Part shown: positions 33,785 to 42,816 of the stretch, piece after piece
How positions within the stretch are numbered: position 1 is the stretch's first letter
Layout of the letters: each line of letters starts with the position of its first letter
NCBI GenBank assembly: GCA_023391835.1
Contig: JAEWAE010000048.1
Span: forward strand, 1-64,000
Source of the DNA: Bacillota bacterium
GTDB taxonomy: Bacteria; Bacillota; Clostridia; Oscillospirales; Ethanoligenentaceae
Direction of reading: 5' to 3'
DNA length: 64,000 bases
The notes under the pieces: model-generated
Told to the model about the DNA's origin: nothing
Databases searched by the model: none
The model's input: only the letters and a program-made list of their open reading frames with translations
Translations under genes and position numbers: made by a program

Positions 33785-34500
33785 ATAGACGAGCACCCTT
33801 TCTTTTCCGGTTTGGTCATCGCGGCGGGGTCCGGCTCGGGCGGAGCCTCTCCGGTCAAGCCGGAGGCAAGCGAATCGATCTGCCGCTGCAATTCACCGAT
33901 TTTGACGTAGAGCCGACATATTTCCTGTGAAACGGGATCGGGCATATGCACCTGATCGAGATCGGAAGCATTTTGCACCCGGCGTCCGTTGATACGCACC
34001 ACATGGGCGGGCACTCCGACGGCCGTGGAATTGGCCGGCACCTGAGAAATGACCAGCGCGTTGGCCCCCACCTTGGCATTGTCGCCGATGTACACCGGGC
34101 CGAGCACCTTGGCCCCGGAGCCCACCATCACATTGTTGCCCAGCGTGGGGTGGCGCTTGCCCTTTTCCTTGCCCGTGCCGCCCAGCGTCACGCCCTGATA
34201 GAGCGTACAGTAATCGCCGATTTCGGTTGTTTCACCCACCACGACGCCGGTACCGTGGTCGATGAAAAGGCCCTTGCCGATTTTCGCGCCCGGGTGGATC
34301 TCGATCCCCGTACGGAATTTGGCATACTGGGATACCCACCGCGCCAGGAAAAAGCGCCGGCGGCTAAAAAGCCAATGAGAAATCCGGTAGGCGATGACCG
34401 CATGCAGCCCGGAATAGAGCAGCAACACCTCAAGCCCCGACCGTGCGGCCGGGTCCCTTTCCTGAATGGTGCGGATATCCTCTCGAATCTGACGGAACAA
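33781..34500 (-). CDS. cysE: Serine O-acetyltransferase
   Basis: A 239-residue enzyme making O-acetylserine for cysteine synthesis. The N-terminal helical domain is followed by a left-handed hexapeptide helix (IEIHPGAKIGKGLFIDHG, then VVVGETTEIGDYC and GGTGKEKGKRHPTLG). The TTG at 34500 is preferred: GGGGGAGG lies seven bases upstream, and the longer frame runs into the T-box leader. The C-terminus after about residue 185 is extended and charged. Confidence 0.95.
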   Translation of the reverse strand: MFRQIREDIRTIQERDPAARSGLEVLLLYSGLHAVIAYRISHWLFSRRRFFLARWVSQYAKFRTGIEIHPGAKIGKGLFIDHGTGVVVGETTEIGDYCTLYQGVTLGGTGKEKGKRHPTLGNNVMVGSGAKVLGPVYIGDNAKVGANALVISQVPANSTAVGVPAHVVRINGRRVQNASDLDQVHMPDPVSQEICRLYVKIGELQRQIDSLASGLTGEAPPEPDPAAMTKPEKKGCSSI

Positions 34501-34636
34501 ATCCAAACCTCCCCCGATGCCTTCCCCGCCCCATACGACCCGAGGCCGGATGAGGATGCCCGCCGGGAAAACTGTTTCATACGAGCCTTGCGCACATATT
34601 CCGGATTGTCTGCCGTCGAAAGTGTACGGGCGGGAA

Positions 34637-34900
34637 AATAAAAACCGCCTCCGGCTGATGCCGAAGGCGGAAATTCCGCGGTCCCACTTCGATTTGTCAC
34701 TCGATGGCGATAACGGTGCCGCCGGACGGCCATACTGCCATTCCTGCCGTCTGCTCACGGGTGCATTTCACCACCGCCGCGCAAAGGCATTTTCAGCTGA
34801 TATGCCTTCTCTCTGAGCGCCGGCACGGGCGGTTACTATTCCCGCTCTCCGCATGTATCCAAACAATCAATTGGTCGGACGGGAGCACATCGTCCCGTCA
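34637..34900 (-). ncRNA. Cysteine T-box leader
   Basis: The leader lies between a promoter at 34907-34935 and cysE. The conserved T-box sequence AAGTGGGACCGCGG is at 34676-34689 (minus strand). It is followed by a terminator with stem CCGCCTTCGG.../...CCGGAGGCGG and T run at 34637-34670. An AGTA motif and GTGAAATGCACC in the upstream stem suggest the specifier TGC, a Cys codon. Uncharged tRNA-Cys would stabilise the antiterminator and switch on cysE-cysS. Confidence 0.9.
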
Positions 34901-34906
34901 GTTGGA

Positions 34907-34935
34907 ATTTTACCACAAAACCGCCGTTTATGCAA
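34907..34935 (-). promoter_or_regulatory. Promoter of the T-box/cysE-cysS transcript
   Basis: TTGCAT (34930-34935), 17-bp spacer, TAAAAT (34907-34912) on the minus strand. Confidence 0.75.
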
Positions 34936-35006
34936 TCGCCGGCGGCAGCTTCTGTATTATCTTATGCAGCAGGCCGCCCGCGCAGATACAAACGCGCAGA
35001 ATCCGG

Positions 35007-35543
35007 TCATTTCGCCGTGCGGATGTACTCCCGATAGACCCAGACATACTGTACGCCCGACACCACAGTGAAGACCACCGACACCCACAGCAGGATAAGC
35101 CCCACAACGGGTGTCAGACCCAGCGCGGCAAAAAGCAGCGTCACGACGATGGCAACCATCTGGCTGACCGTCTTGGCCTTGCCCCAGATGTTGGCGGCGA
35201 TGACTTCCCGCCCCGCAGCCATCAGACGCAGCGAAGTGACGAGAAATTCCCGGGCGACAACGAGCATCGCGATCCAGGCATTACAAAGCCCCAGCTGCAC
35301 AAGCCCGACCAGCGCAGCCGTGACCAGCAGCTTGTCGGCAATGGGATCCATAAATTTGCCAAAATCGGTCACCTGATTGTTGGCGCGGGCCAGCTTTCCA
35401 TCCACTAGGTCGGTCATGGAAGCGAGCATAAAGACGATCAGCGCCGCCATCAGATGCCAGCGCCCGGCCGGGATGAGCTCGAACACCATGAAAACCGGCA
35501 CAGCGATTATGCGCGCCACGGTGAGCCTGTTTGGCAGATTCAT
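35007..35543 (-). CDS. pgsA: CDP-diacylglycerol--glycerol-3-phosphate 3-phosphatidyltransferase
   Basis: A 178-residue membrane enzyme of phosphatidylglycerol synthesis. The CDP-alcohol phosphatidyltransferase motif D-G-x2-A-R-x8-G-x3-D-x3-D is complete (DGKLAR, then DFGKFMDPIADK). About five hydrophobic helices follow. Overlaps rimO by four bases. Confidence 0.95.
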   Translation of the reverse strand: MNLPNRLTVARIIAVPVFMVFELIPAGRWHLMAALIVFMLASMTDLVDGKLARANNQVTDFGKFMDPIADKLLVTAALVGLVQLGLCNAWIAMLVVAREFLVTSLRLMAAGREVIAANIWGKAKTVSQMVAIVVTLLFAALGLTPVVGLILLWVSVVFTVVSGVQYVWVYREYIRTAK

Positions 35544-36904
35544 CGCTTCCCGTCCTCCCCCTGTGCCGCGGCGGGCGAAATATCCAACGCCTCGCCCAGC
35601 AGGTCAAAATCCATCGTATCCGTAAAGCGCACGGTGACGAATTCGCCCGGGCGGCGCTTTTTCACCGATGTGAAAAAGATTTTGCCGTCGATATCCGGCG
35701 CGTAATCCGCACTGCGGCCGAAATAGCACCCGGCGTAGCGGTCATAGCCCTCCGTGAGCACCTCGGCCGTCTGGCCCTGCCGGGCGGCATTAAGGGCTTC
35801 GCACACCGTCTGCTGCTCGGTCATCACAATATCCTGCCGGCGGTTTTTCTCGTCTTCCTCCAGCTGACCGGACATTTCGGCCGCCGGGGTACCCTCTTCC
35901 CGCGAATAGGCAAAGGCGCCAAGCCGCTCGAATTTCGTATCCCGCACAAACTGCACGAGCTGCGCGAAGTCGTCATCCGTTTCGCCGGGGAAACCGACGA
36001 TCAGGGTGGTGCGCAACGTCACGCCCGGGATACGGCGGCGGATTTTTTCAATGAGCGCCGTCAGTTCGGGTTTGCGCATGCGCCGGTTCATGGCGCGCAG
36101 GATGCGGTCGCTGACATGCTGGATGGGCATGTCGATATATTTGACAAGCTTTTCTTCCGACGCGATGGTGTCGATCAGCTCGTCGGTAATGAAATCGGGG
36201 TAGCAGTAGAGCATGCGAATCCACCGCAGCCCGTCGATGCGGCACAGCCGCCGCAGCAGCTCGGGGAGCATCAGCCCGCCAAGATCCCGGCCGTAACAGG
36301 TCACATCCTGCGCCACCAGCACCAATTCCTTCACGCCGCGCTGTGCAAGGCCCCGGGCCTCCTCCACCAGCTCATCCATCGGCCGGCTGCGGTAGCGCCC
36401 GCGCAGCGACGGAATGACGCAGTAGGAGCAGTGGTTGTCGCAGCCGTCGGCGATCTTGAGATAGGCGTAAAATGGCAGCGTGGAAAGCACCCGCCGGCCG
36501 CCCAGCGCGAACTGCTCCGGCTCGGCCGACAGCGCCAGCTTCTCGCCGGCCCCGGCGCTTTGCACCGCCCGCAGAATATCCCCCGCACAGCCCACCTGCA
36601 CCACCGAATCGACTTCCGGAAATTCCTTGCGGATCTCATCAAAATACCGCTGGGCCAGACACCCGGTGACCACGATGCCCTTGATGGTGCCCTCTTTTTT
36701 CAGCTGCGCCATCTCACAGATGTTTTCGATCGACTCTTTTTTGGCGTCCTCGATGAAACCGCAGGTGTTGATGACCACCACGTCGGCATAGCCGGCATGG
36801 GGGGTCAGCTCACAACCGCCGTCCCGGAGTTTCGCCATCATCACTTCGGAATCCACCTGGTTTTTGGGGCACCCGAGCGATATCATTTTAACCTTAATCG
36901 GCAT
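35540..36904 (-). CDS. rimO: Ribosomal protein uS12 methylthiotransferase
   Basis: A 454-residue radical-SAM enzyme that methylthiolates Asp of ribosomal protein S12. The N-terminal MTTase domain has ISLGCPKNQVDSE and INTCGF; the radical SAM cluster is CDNHCSYC. A TRAM-like C-terminus ends the protein. The start at 36904 is favoured; ATG 36913 is also possible. It overlaps the end of recX by eleven bases. Confidence 0.95.
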   Translation of the reverse strand: MPIKVKMISLGCPKNQVDSEVMMAKLRDGGCELTPHAGYADVVVINTCGFIEDAKKESIENICEMAQLKKEGTIKGIVVTGCLAQRYFDEIRKEFPEVDSVVQVGCAGDILRAVQSAGAGEKLALSAEPEQFALGGRRVLSTLPFYAYLKIADGCDNHCSYCVIPSLRGRYRSRPMDELVEEARGLAQRGVKELVLVAQDVTCYGRDLGGLMLPELLRRLCRIDGLRWIRMLYCYPDFITDELIDTIASEEKLVKYIDMPIQHVSDRILRAMNRRMRKPELTALIEKIRRRIPGVTLRTTLIVGFPGETDDDFAQLVQFVRDTKFERLGAFAYSREEGTPAAEMSGQLEEDEKNRRQDIVMTEQQTVCEALNAARQGQTAEVLTEGYDRYAGCYFGRSADYAPDIDGKIFFTSVKKRRPGEFVTVRFTDTMDFDLLGEALDISPAAAQGEDGKR

Positions 36905-37514
36905 TTTCTTCATCCATTCCATAAGTATCCAGTGCGCGGCGGATATCTTCCCAATCATAGCCGCGGCGCTGCAGCGCGCCCACAGCCCGCCGCCGGTCGG
37001 CTTCATCGACAAGGCCGCGGGGGAATTTCTGCCGCAGCAGCGCCCGCGCGCCTTCCGCCGGGTCGGCGTCCAGCGCATCCACCGCCTCCTCGGCGGCTTC
37101 CCGGCCAATGCCCTTGCGTATCAGCTCATACACCGCCCGCCGCCGACCGTACCGGCGGCGGGTGACCAACTCGGCGGCATAAGAGGCGGCAAAGCGCCCG
37201 TCGTCTATCAGACCGAGCTGCTCCATACGCGCCACCGCACGGTCGGCGGACTCCGCTTCCAGCTTACGGGCGAGCTTATCGCGCAGCTCCTTTGCGGAAT
37301 GATCGCGCATGGCAAGCAGCGTCAGGGCTCTGTCTTTTGCCCGGGAGTCTTCCGCCCGGGCTTTCAGCCCCTCGAGTTCTTCTTCCGTCAGCTCGTCGCC
37401 TATGGCCAGGCCGTTGTCGGCCAGAGTAGCCTCATCAAGCGACAGCAAAAATTGTTCCCCGTCGAAAAGGCCGAAGCGACCACTTTTAAGCGTCTTGATC
37501 CGCGTGATGCGCAT
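36894..37514 (-). CDS. recX: RecX, RecA modulator
   Basis: A 206-residue protein of three-helix repeats (LTLLAMRDHSAKELRDKLA type; YELIRKGIGREAAEEAV type; LQRRGYDWEDIRRAL type). RecX binds RecA filaments and limits their growth. It starts five bases after recA. Confidence 0.92.
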   Translation of the reverse strand: MRITRIKTLKSGRFGLFDGEQFLLSLDEATLADNGLAIGDELTEEELEGLKARAEDSRAKDRALTLLAMRDHSAKELRDKLARKLEAESADRAVARMEQLGLIDDGRFAASYAAELVTRRRYGRRRAVYELIRKGIGREAAEEAVDALDADPAEGARALLRQKFPRGLVDEADRRRAVGALQRRGYDWEDIRRALDTYGMDEENAD

Positions 37515-37519
37515 AGCGG

Positions 37520-38680
37520 TCAGTCGTCGTCGACTTCGATGTCGATGTCGGCCGAGGAATCGCTGCGTGCTGCCGCCGGGGCGGCGGCAGCGGGGGCAGA
37601 CTGCGGAGCCGGTGCGGAGTCTCGCGCCTTGGGGGCGGATTTGCTCACGTTGAGTTTATCCGCGTTGGCCCGGATCTTGGCCTCGATTTCCTCCATCAGA
37701 TGAGGGTCCTGCTTAAAAAGCTCCTTGACGTTGTCGCGGCCCTGACCCAGACGGGTTTCGCCGTAAGAAAACCAAGAACCGCTCTTTTGAATGAAGCCCA
37801 GCTCCACGCCCAGGTCGAGCACCTCTCCCTCATGAGAAATGCCGGTGCCGTACATGATGTCGAACTGGCCCTCTTTGAAAGGAGGCGCCACCTTGTTTTT
37901 CACCACGCGGGCGCGGGTGCGTGTGCCGATGATGTCGTTGCCACTTTTGAGCTGCTCGATGCGGCGCACGTCGATGCGCACGGAGGCATAGAATTTCAGC
38001 GCGCGGCCGCCGGTGGTGACCTCCGGATTGCCGTAGGTGATGCCGACTTTTTCTCGCAGCTGGTTAATAAAGATCGCCACGCAATTCGACTTGCCGATGG
38101 CGCCGGCCAGCTTGCGCAGCGCCTGCGACATAAGCCGTGCCTGCAGGCCCACGTGGCTGTCGCCCATCTCGCCCTCGATCTCGGCCCGGGGCACCAGAGC
38201 GGCCACCGAGTCGATGACAATGACGTCGATGGCGCCGCTGCGCACCAGCGCCTCGGTGATTTCCAGCGCCTGCTCGCCGGTATCCGGCTGAGAAACCAGC
38301 AGCGAATCCACATCGACACCCAGCGCCTGGGCATAGACCGGGTCGAGGGCGTGCTCGGCGTCCACAAACGCCGCTTCGCCCCCGGCCTTCTGCGCCTGAG
38401 CGATGATATGCAGCGCCACCGTGGTTTTGCCCGAAGATTCCGGCCCGTATATTTCGATGATGCGGCCCCGGGGCACGCCCCCGATGCCCAGCGCCAAGTC
38501 GAGTGAAAGAGAGCCGGTGGAAATGGCCGCCACATTCATGGCCGCATTCTGCCCCAGCTTCATCACAGCGCCTTTACCAAACTGTTTCTCAATGTTGGCA
38601 AGGGCGGTTTCCAGCGCCTTGCGCTTTTCGTCCCCATTTTTGGGCATCGGATGATCGATGATTTTTTTCTTCGCGTCCAT
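37520..38680 (-). CDS. recA: Recombinase RecA
   Basis: A 386-residue strand-exchange ATPase. Walker A GPESSGKTT, Walker B VIVIDSVAAL, the L2 region and NQLREKVG(I)TYGNPE are all present. The C-terminus is an acidic, Ala/Ser-rich tail. The second ATG at 38680 has better spacing to GGAAAGGG than the first at 38689. A promoter (TTGCTT, 17 bp, TATAAT at 38753-38781) is upstream; no LexA box was recognised. Confidence 0.98.
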   Translation of the reverse strand: MDAKKKIIDHPMPKNGDEKRKALETALANIEKQFGKGAVMKLGQNAAMNVAAISTGSLSLDLALGIGGVPRGRIIEIYGPESSGKTTVALHIIAQAQKAGGEAAFVDAEHALDPVYAQALGVDVDSLLVSQPDTGEQALEITEALVRSGAIDVIVIDSVAALVPRAEIEGEMGDSHVGLQARLMSQALRKLAGAIGKSNCVAIFINQLREKVGITYGNPEVTTGGRALKFYASVRIDVRRIEQLKSGNDIIGTRTRARVVKNKVAPPFKEGQFDIMYGTGISHEGEVLDLGVELGFIQKSGSWFSYGETRLGQGRDNVKELFKQDPHLMEEIEAKIRANADKLNVSKSAPKARDSAPAPQSAPAAAAPAAARSDSSADIDIEVDDD

Positions 38681-38752
38681 TGGTTCCATCCCTTTCCGGC
38701 GCCCGTCGGCACTCCGGTCCCGCTGCCGGCAGACCGGCAGGTTCTGTGTCCT

Positions 38753-38781
38753 ATTATATCGGATTGCGGCGGCAAAAGCAA
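38753..38781 (-). promoter_or_regulatory. recA promoter
   Basis: TTGCTT (38776-38781), 17-bp spacer, TATAAT (38753-38758), minus strand. It drives recA-recX-rimO-pgsA, which have overlaps or gaps under six bases. Confidence 0.7.
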
Positions 38782-38800
38782 TCGCTTTCCCCGCAAAGGG

Positions 38801-39664
38801 CTATGGCCGGAAGCCGGCGACCACCCGCCCGATGCCTGCCAGATCGTCGAGAATTTGCACGCGGCGGAGGCCGAAATCCCGGAAAATTTCCGTCACGGCC
38901 GAAGCCTCCCCCGCGCCGACTTCCACGGCGAGCAGGCCGCCGGCTGCGAGCACGGGCAGCCAGCGGCCCAGCGCACGGTAAAAGCGCAGCCCATCCGGCC
39001 CGCCGTCGAGCGCCATGGCGGGCTCGCGGCGTACCTCCCGCTGGAGACCGGGCAGCTCACCGCTGGGGATATAGGGCGGATTGCAGACAAGGCAGTCGAA
39101 GCCCCCGTCGAACCGGCCCGGCGCAGTGGGGTCGAGCATGTCGCCCATGCACAGATCGGCCCGGCTTGCCAGCCCGTACCGGCGGATATTGCGTCGGCAC
39201 CAGCGGGCGGCGTCGGGCGAAAGTTCCAGCCCTGTGACACGGCAGTCGGGCACTTCCAGCGCGGCCGAGAGCATCACGCAGCCGCTGCCGGCGCACAGCT
39301 CCAGCAGACGCGGAGCGGGGCGCTTTTTGAGAAAACCGGCGGCGGTCAGCGCCAGCAGCTCGGTTTCCGGCCGGGGAATGAGCACGCCCGGGCCCACCCG
39401 GAAGGGGCGGCCGAGGAATTCCCATTCGCCCAGGATGTATTGCAGAGGCTCCCCCGCCGCGCGGCGTGCCACGTCTTTTTCAAAGGTGTCCAGCCCGGGG
39501 CATTCCACGGCGCCGCGGCCCGGCAGCAGCGGCAGCCGCTCCCGCGTAATCCCGGTGTCTTTTTCCAGCAGGCAGCCCGCGTCGAATGCCGCGTCCTCCA
39601 CCCCTGCCTCTTCCAGACACTTTTTCGCCGCATAATATGCCTCTTTCACCGTCGGCCCATTCAC
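38801..39664 (-). CDS. prmC: Peptide chain release factor methyltransferase
   Basis: A 287-residue SAM-dependent enzyme that methylates the GGQ glutamine of release factors. N-terminal helical domain, SAM motif LELCAGSGCV, and the catalytic NPPYIP. Overlaps the DUF1385 gene by four bases. Confidence 0.95.
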   Translation of the reverse strand: MNGPTVKEAYYAAKKCLEEAGVEDAAFDAGCLLEKDTGITRERLPLLPGRGAVECPGLDTFEKDVARRAAGEPLQYILGEWEFLGRPFRVGPGVLIPRPETELLALTAAGFLKKRPAPRLLELCAGSGCVMLSAALEVPDCRVTGLELSPDAARWCRRNIRRYGLASRADLCMGDMLDPTAPGRFDGGFDCLVCNPPYIPSGELPGLQREVRREPAMALDGGPDGLRFYRALGRWLPVLAAGGLLAVEVGAGEASAVTEIFRDFGLRRVQILDDLAGIGRVVAGFRP

Positions 39665-40569
39665 CAGGCGTCATCCTCCGGGTTGCCGGTGAGCACCGAC
39701 TTCAGCGAGCGGATGGCGACCTCCAGCTGGCTGTCGTCCGGTTCCCGCGTGGTCAGCCGCTGAAGCCAAAGCCCCGGCGCCAGCACAAAGCGCATGACGC
39801 TGGTGTCGTGCCGCCCGGCGAATTTGATGATCTCATAGGAAATGCCCACCACGACGGGCAGCAGCAGCAGCTTGAGTACGATGCGCAGCAGCAGCGTGCG
39901 CCAAGTGACGAAGGAAAAGACCAGGATGCTCACCACCATGACGATGAGCAGGAAGCTGGTGCCGCAGCGGGGATGAAAACGCGCGTAACGGCGCGCGTTT
40001 TCCACCGTCAGCTCTGCCCCGTGCTCATAGCAGTAAATGGTCTTATGCTCAGCTCCATGGTAGCCGAAGAGCCGACGCATGTCTTTCATGCGGGAAACGG
40101 CAAACAGATAGAGCAGGAAAATGGCGATGCGCACGACGCCTTCCACCACCGTGCGCCAAGGGCCGTAATGCACGAAGGTATCCGTCCGGGCTGTGAGAAA
40201 GGTGGGCAGGACGCTGAAAAGCAGGATTGCCAGCAGCAGACCGGCTGCCATCGACAGCCCCTCGCCGAGCTTTTCCCCCTTGCCGGCGGGCTGCGCGGGC
40301 TCGTCGTCTTCTACGCCGGCCACCTCGGCCGAACGCATCAGGCTTTTGTAGCCGAACACAAGCATTTCCACAAAGCTGACGACGCCTCGTATCAGCGGCA
40401 GGCCGAGCACGGGGTAACGGTCGCGCAGCGCCTGGTTTTCCCAGACATCCACATGGATGTCGCCGTCCGGCTGGCGCACGGCCATGGCGGTGGAATGCGG
40501 ACCGCGCATCATGACCCCCTCGATGACGGCCTGGCCTCCGATCATGGTGCGGTGATTCTGGTTTGGCAA
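39661..40569 (-). CDS. DUF1385 membrane protein (YqhQ-like)
   Basis: A 302-residue protein. The IGGQAVIEGVMMRGP signature is followed by several membrane helices and the FGYHGAEHKTIYCYE and FHPRCGTSFL motifs that define DUF1385. It commonly precedes prmC in Clostridia; its exact role is unknown. TTG 40569 behind AAAAGGAG is the likely start. Confidence 0.88.
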   Translation of the reverse strand: MPNQNHRTMIGGQAVIEGVMMRGPHSTAMAVRQPDGDIHVDVWENQALRDRYPVLGLPLIRGVVSFVEMLVFGYKSLMRSAEVAGVEDDEPAQPAGKGEKLGEGLSMAAGLLLAILLFSVLPTFLTARTDTFVHYGPWRTVVEGVVRIAIFLLYLFAVSRMKDMRRLFGYHGAEHKTIYCYEHGAELTVENARRYARFHPRCGTSFLLIVMVVSILVFSFVTWRTLLLRIVLKLLLLPVVVGISYEIIKFAGRHDTSVMRFVLAPGLWLQRLTTREPDDSQLEVAIRSLKSVLTGNPEDDAW

Positions 40570-40602
40570 TGGCGACACTCCTTTTCCGGTGCGCAAGCGG
40601 TT

Positions 40603-42042
40603 TCAGCGGATCACGGTGGGAAGGTTGATGGTCACCGTGGTGCCCTTGCCCTCCTCGCTGACGATTTCCAGCGTACCACCGTGCAGGCAGATGATCTCGT
40701 CGGCCACCGCCAGCCCGATGCCCGAGCCGCGGCGGGTGGAATTGCCCTTGAAAAACTTCACCTTGACCCGGGGCAAATCTTTTTTGGGGATGCCCACGCC
40801 GGTGTCGGTGACGATGATTTTGATGTGGCTGTGATTGTTGACGGTGGTGATGGCCACGATGCCGCCCGGATTGGAGTATTTGAAGGCATTGTCAAGGATG
40901 TTGACGAACACCTGCCGCAGGCGGCTTTTGTCGCCCATGATTGGGGGCAGCGATTCCGGCTCGTTATAGATGAAGGTCAGCCCTTCCCGGTGGGCCCGGT
41001 CGGAAAACATCAGCACCGCCTCGCCCAGCTCGGCCAGCACGTCGATCTTATCCATCACCAGGCGGAATTTACCGTTCTGCATGCGGGAAAAATCCAAAAG
41101 CTCTTCCACCATGGAGGAAAGGCGGCCGGTCTCTTCGATGATGACGCCCATGCCCTTGCGGAACATTTCCTGGTCGGAGGGCCCGGAGGAAAGGATCGTT
41201 TCCCCCCAGCCGCGGATGGCCGTCAGCGGCGTGCGCAGCTCATGGGAAACAGAGGATATGAAGTCGTTTTTCATGTGGTCGGTGGCGGCCAGCTCCCCGG
41301 CCATGTAATTGATGGTGTCACACAGCTCGCCGATCTCGTCGTCGTATTTTTTCTCGATGCGGGCGTTGAAATCGCCTGAGGCGATGCGCCGGGCGATGGC
41401 GCTCACTTCCCGCACAGGTATGACGATGGAATTGATGAAATAGCTGCCCGACAGCACCACGAAAAGCAGCACGCCCAGCCCGACGATGCCGCTGAAAAGC
41501 ACGAACATGGCGATCTGCCCGTCGGCGTGGGAAAGCGACACCACATACCGCGTCGCGCCGAGGATCTGGTTGCTTTGCGGCTCACGGAGGATGCCCGTGA
41601 CGGCCATCACCTTTTCACCCGTCTGGCGGTTGATGCCGCTCCAGACGCCGATATTGGAATCGGAGGCCCTGGCCCGGATGAAATCCTGCGGCACGTCGGA
41701 GCCGCTTTCGCCGAAATCGCTGGAGCTGAAAAGCACCCGGCCCCGCCGGTCGAGCACCAGCAGCTCCATCGTGTCTTTATCCGTAAAGCCATCGATAAAC
41801 TGTTTGGAAGTGGAATAGTAGTCCGTTCCGCTCTGCTCCAAAGAGCTGATGAGGCTGGAATTATTGATTTTCGCCACGGATTTAAGATACTGGGCGATGT
41901 TGTTGTAATAGTAGGCGTGAATAAAAAGAGCAAAGAAAATCCATATCACCGCCAGCACGGCCAGGATGACGCTCATGCTGTTGACCAGCCAGCGCCGGGT
42001 GATTCCCTTATAAAACAAATGAGGCATCCACTTGATTCGCAT
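40603..42042 (-). CDS. Sensor histidine kinase (WalK/PhoR-like)
   Basis: A 479-residue membrane kinase. Two TM helices (about 20-45 and 185-205) bracket a roughly 140-residue extracytoplasmic PAS-like domain. A HAMP linker follows, then the H-box SSVSHELRTPLTAIRGW, N-box LDNAFKYS and DTGVGIPKKDL, plus GSGIGLAV. ATG 42042 has GGGAG nine bases upstream. It follows the response regulator gene by 48 bases. Confidence 0.92.
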   Translation of the reverse strand: MRIKWMPHLFYKGITRRWLVNSMSVILAVLAVIWIFFALFIHAYYYNNIAQYLKSVAKINNSSLISSLEQSGTDYYSTSKQFIDGFTDKDTMELLVLDRRGRVLFSSSDFGESGSDVPQDFIRARASDSNIGVWSGINRQTGEKVMAVTGILREPQSNQILGATRYVVSLSHADGQIAMFVLFSGIVGLGVLLFVVLSGSYFINSIVIPVREVSAIARRIASGDFNARIEKKYDDEIGELCDTINYMAGELAATDHMKNDFISSVSHELRTPLTAIRGWGETILSSGPSDQEMFRKGMGVIIEETGRLSSMVEELLDFSRMQNGKFRLVMDKIDVLAELGEAVLMFSDRAHREGLTFIYNEPESLPPIMGDKSRLRQVFVNILDNAFKYSNPGGIVAITTVNNHSHIKIIVTDTGVGIPKKDLPRVKVKFFKGNSTRRGSGIGLAVADEIICLHGGTLEIVSEEGKGTTVTINLPTVIR

Positions 42043-42090
42043 GCTGCGCCACTCCCGCCGGGCCGCGGCCCGGGCCATATTTTCCGGTCG

Positions 42091-42786
42091 TCAGCCCTGG
42101 CTCCACTTGTAGCCGTATCCCCAAATGGTCAGGATATGAGTCGGGTTGGAGGGGTCGTCCTCAATCTTCATCCGCAGCCGGCGGATGTTCACATCCACGA
42201 TTTTGAGTTCGCCGAAATAGTCCTCTCCCCACACATGGTTGAGGATATCGCTGCGGCTCAGAGCCGTATCGGGGTTTTCGAGAAAATATTTGATAATCTG
42301 GTACTCCACCTGGGTCAGCTCCACCGGCTCGCCTTTTTTATACAGCGCACGGCTTTTGATACTCAGGGTGAAATCACCCGAATGCAGCTCGCCCGGCTCG
42401 TCGTCCATGTCCTCCAGGTCCAGCCGGCGGTAAAGGGCATCCACCCGCGCCACCAGCTCCGACGGGCTGAAGGGCTTTGTCACATAGTCGTCGGCGCCGA
42501 GCATCAGCCCGCCGACCTTATCCAGCTCCTGGGTGCGGGCGGTGAGCATGATGATACCCACGGTCTTGCTCTGTTCCCGCAGCTTGCGGCAGACGGCAAA
42601 CCCGTCGATACCCGGCAGCAGGATATCCAGCAGCACCACGCCGATCTGCCGTTTATGCGCCGCATAGATTTTAAGCGCATCCTCCCCCGTGCCGGCCTCG
42701 AACACGCGGTAGCCGGAACGTTTGAGATTGATGATGACAAATTCGCGGATGGCCTCCTCGTCTTCCACGACGAGAATCGTCTTCAT
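42091..42786 (-). CDS. OmpR-family response regulator
   Basis: A 231-residue regulator. The receiver domain has VVEDEE, the phosphorylated Asp in LLDILLPG, T in MLTAR and K in VTKPF. The C-terminal winged helix ends in WGYGYKW. A WalR-type box (TGTAAT-N5-TGTAAC) lies upstream of this operon at 44310-44326, consistent with autoregulation by a WalR-like protein. Confidence 0.93.
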   Translation of the reverse strand: MKTILVVEDEEAIREFVIINLKRSGYRVFEAGTGEDALKIYAAHKRQIGVVLLDILLPGIDGFAVCRKLREQSKTVGIIMLTARTQELDKVGGLMLGADDYVTKPFSPSELVARVDALYRRLDLEDMDDEPGELHSGDFTLSIKSRALYKKGEPVELTQVEYQIIKYFLENPDTALSRSDILNHVWGEDYFGELKIVDVNIRRLRMKIEDDPSNPTHILTIWGYGYKWSQG

Positions 42787-42816
42787 GGCAAAGCCCCCTT
42801 CCAATCGGTGCCCGAA

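Noticed and set aside
35531..37165. 544-residue open frame on the plus strand
   Set aside because: Antisense to rimO and recX, no ribosome site or family.
38690..38800. SOS (LexA) box before recA
   Set aside because: No GAAC-N4-GTTC-type site seen in the promoter region.
39586..41379. 597-residue open frame on the plus strand
   Set aside because: Antisense to prmC, DUF1385 and the kinase; composition of a shadow.
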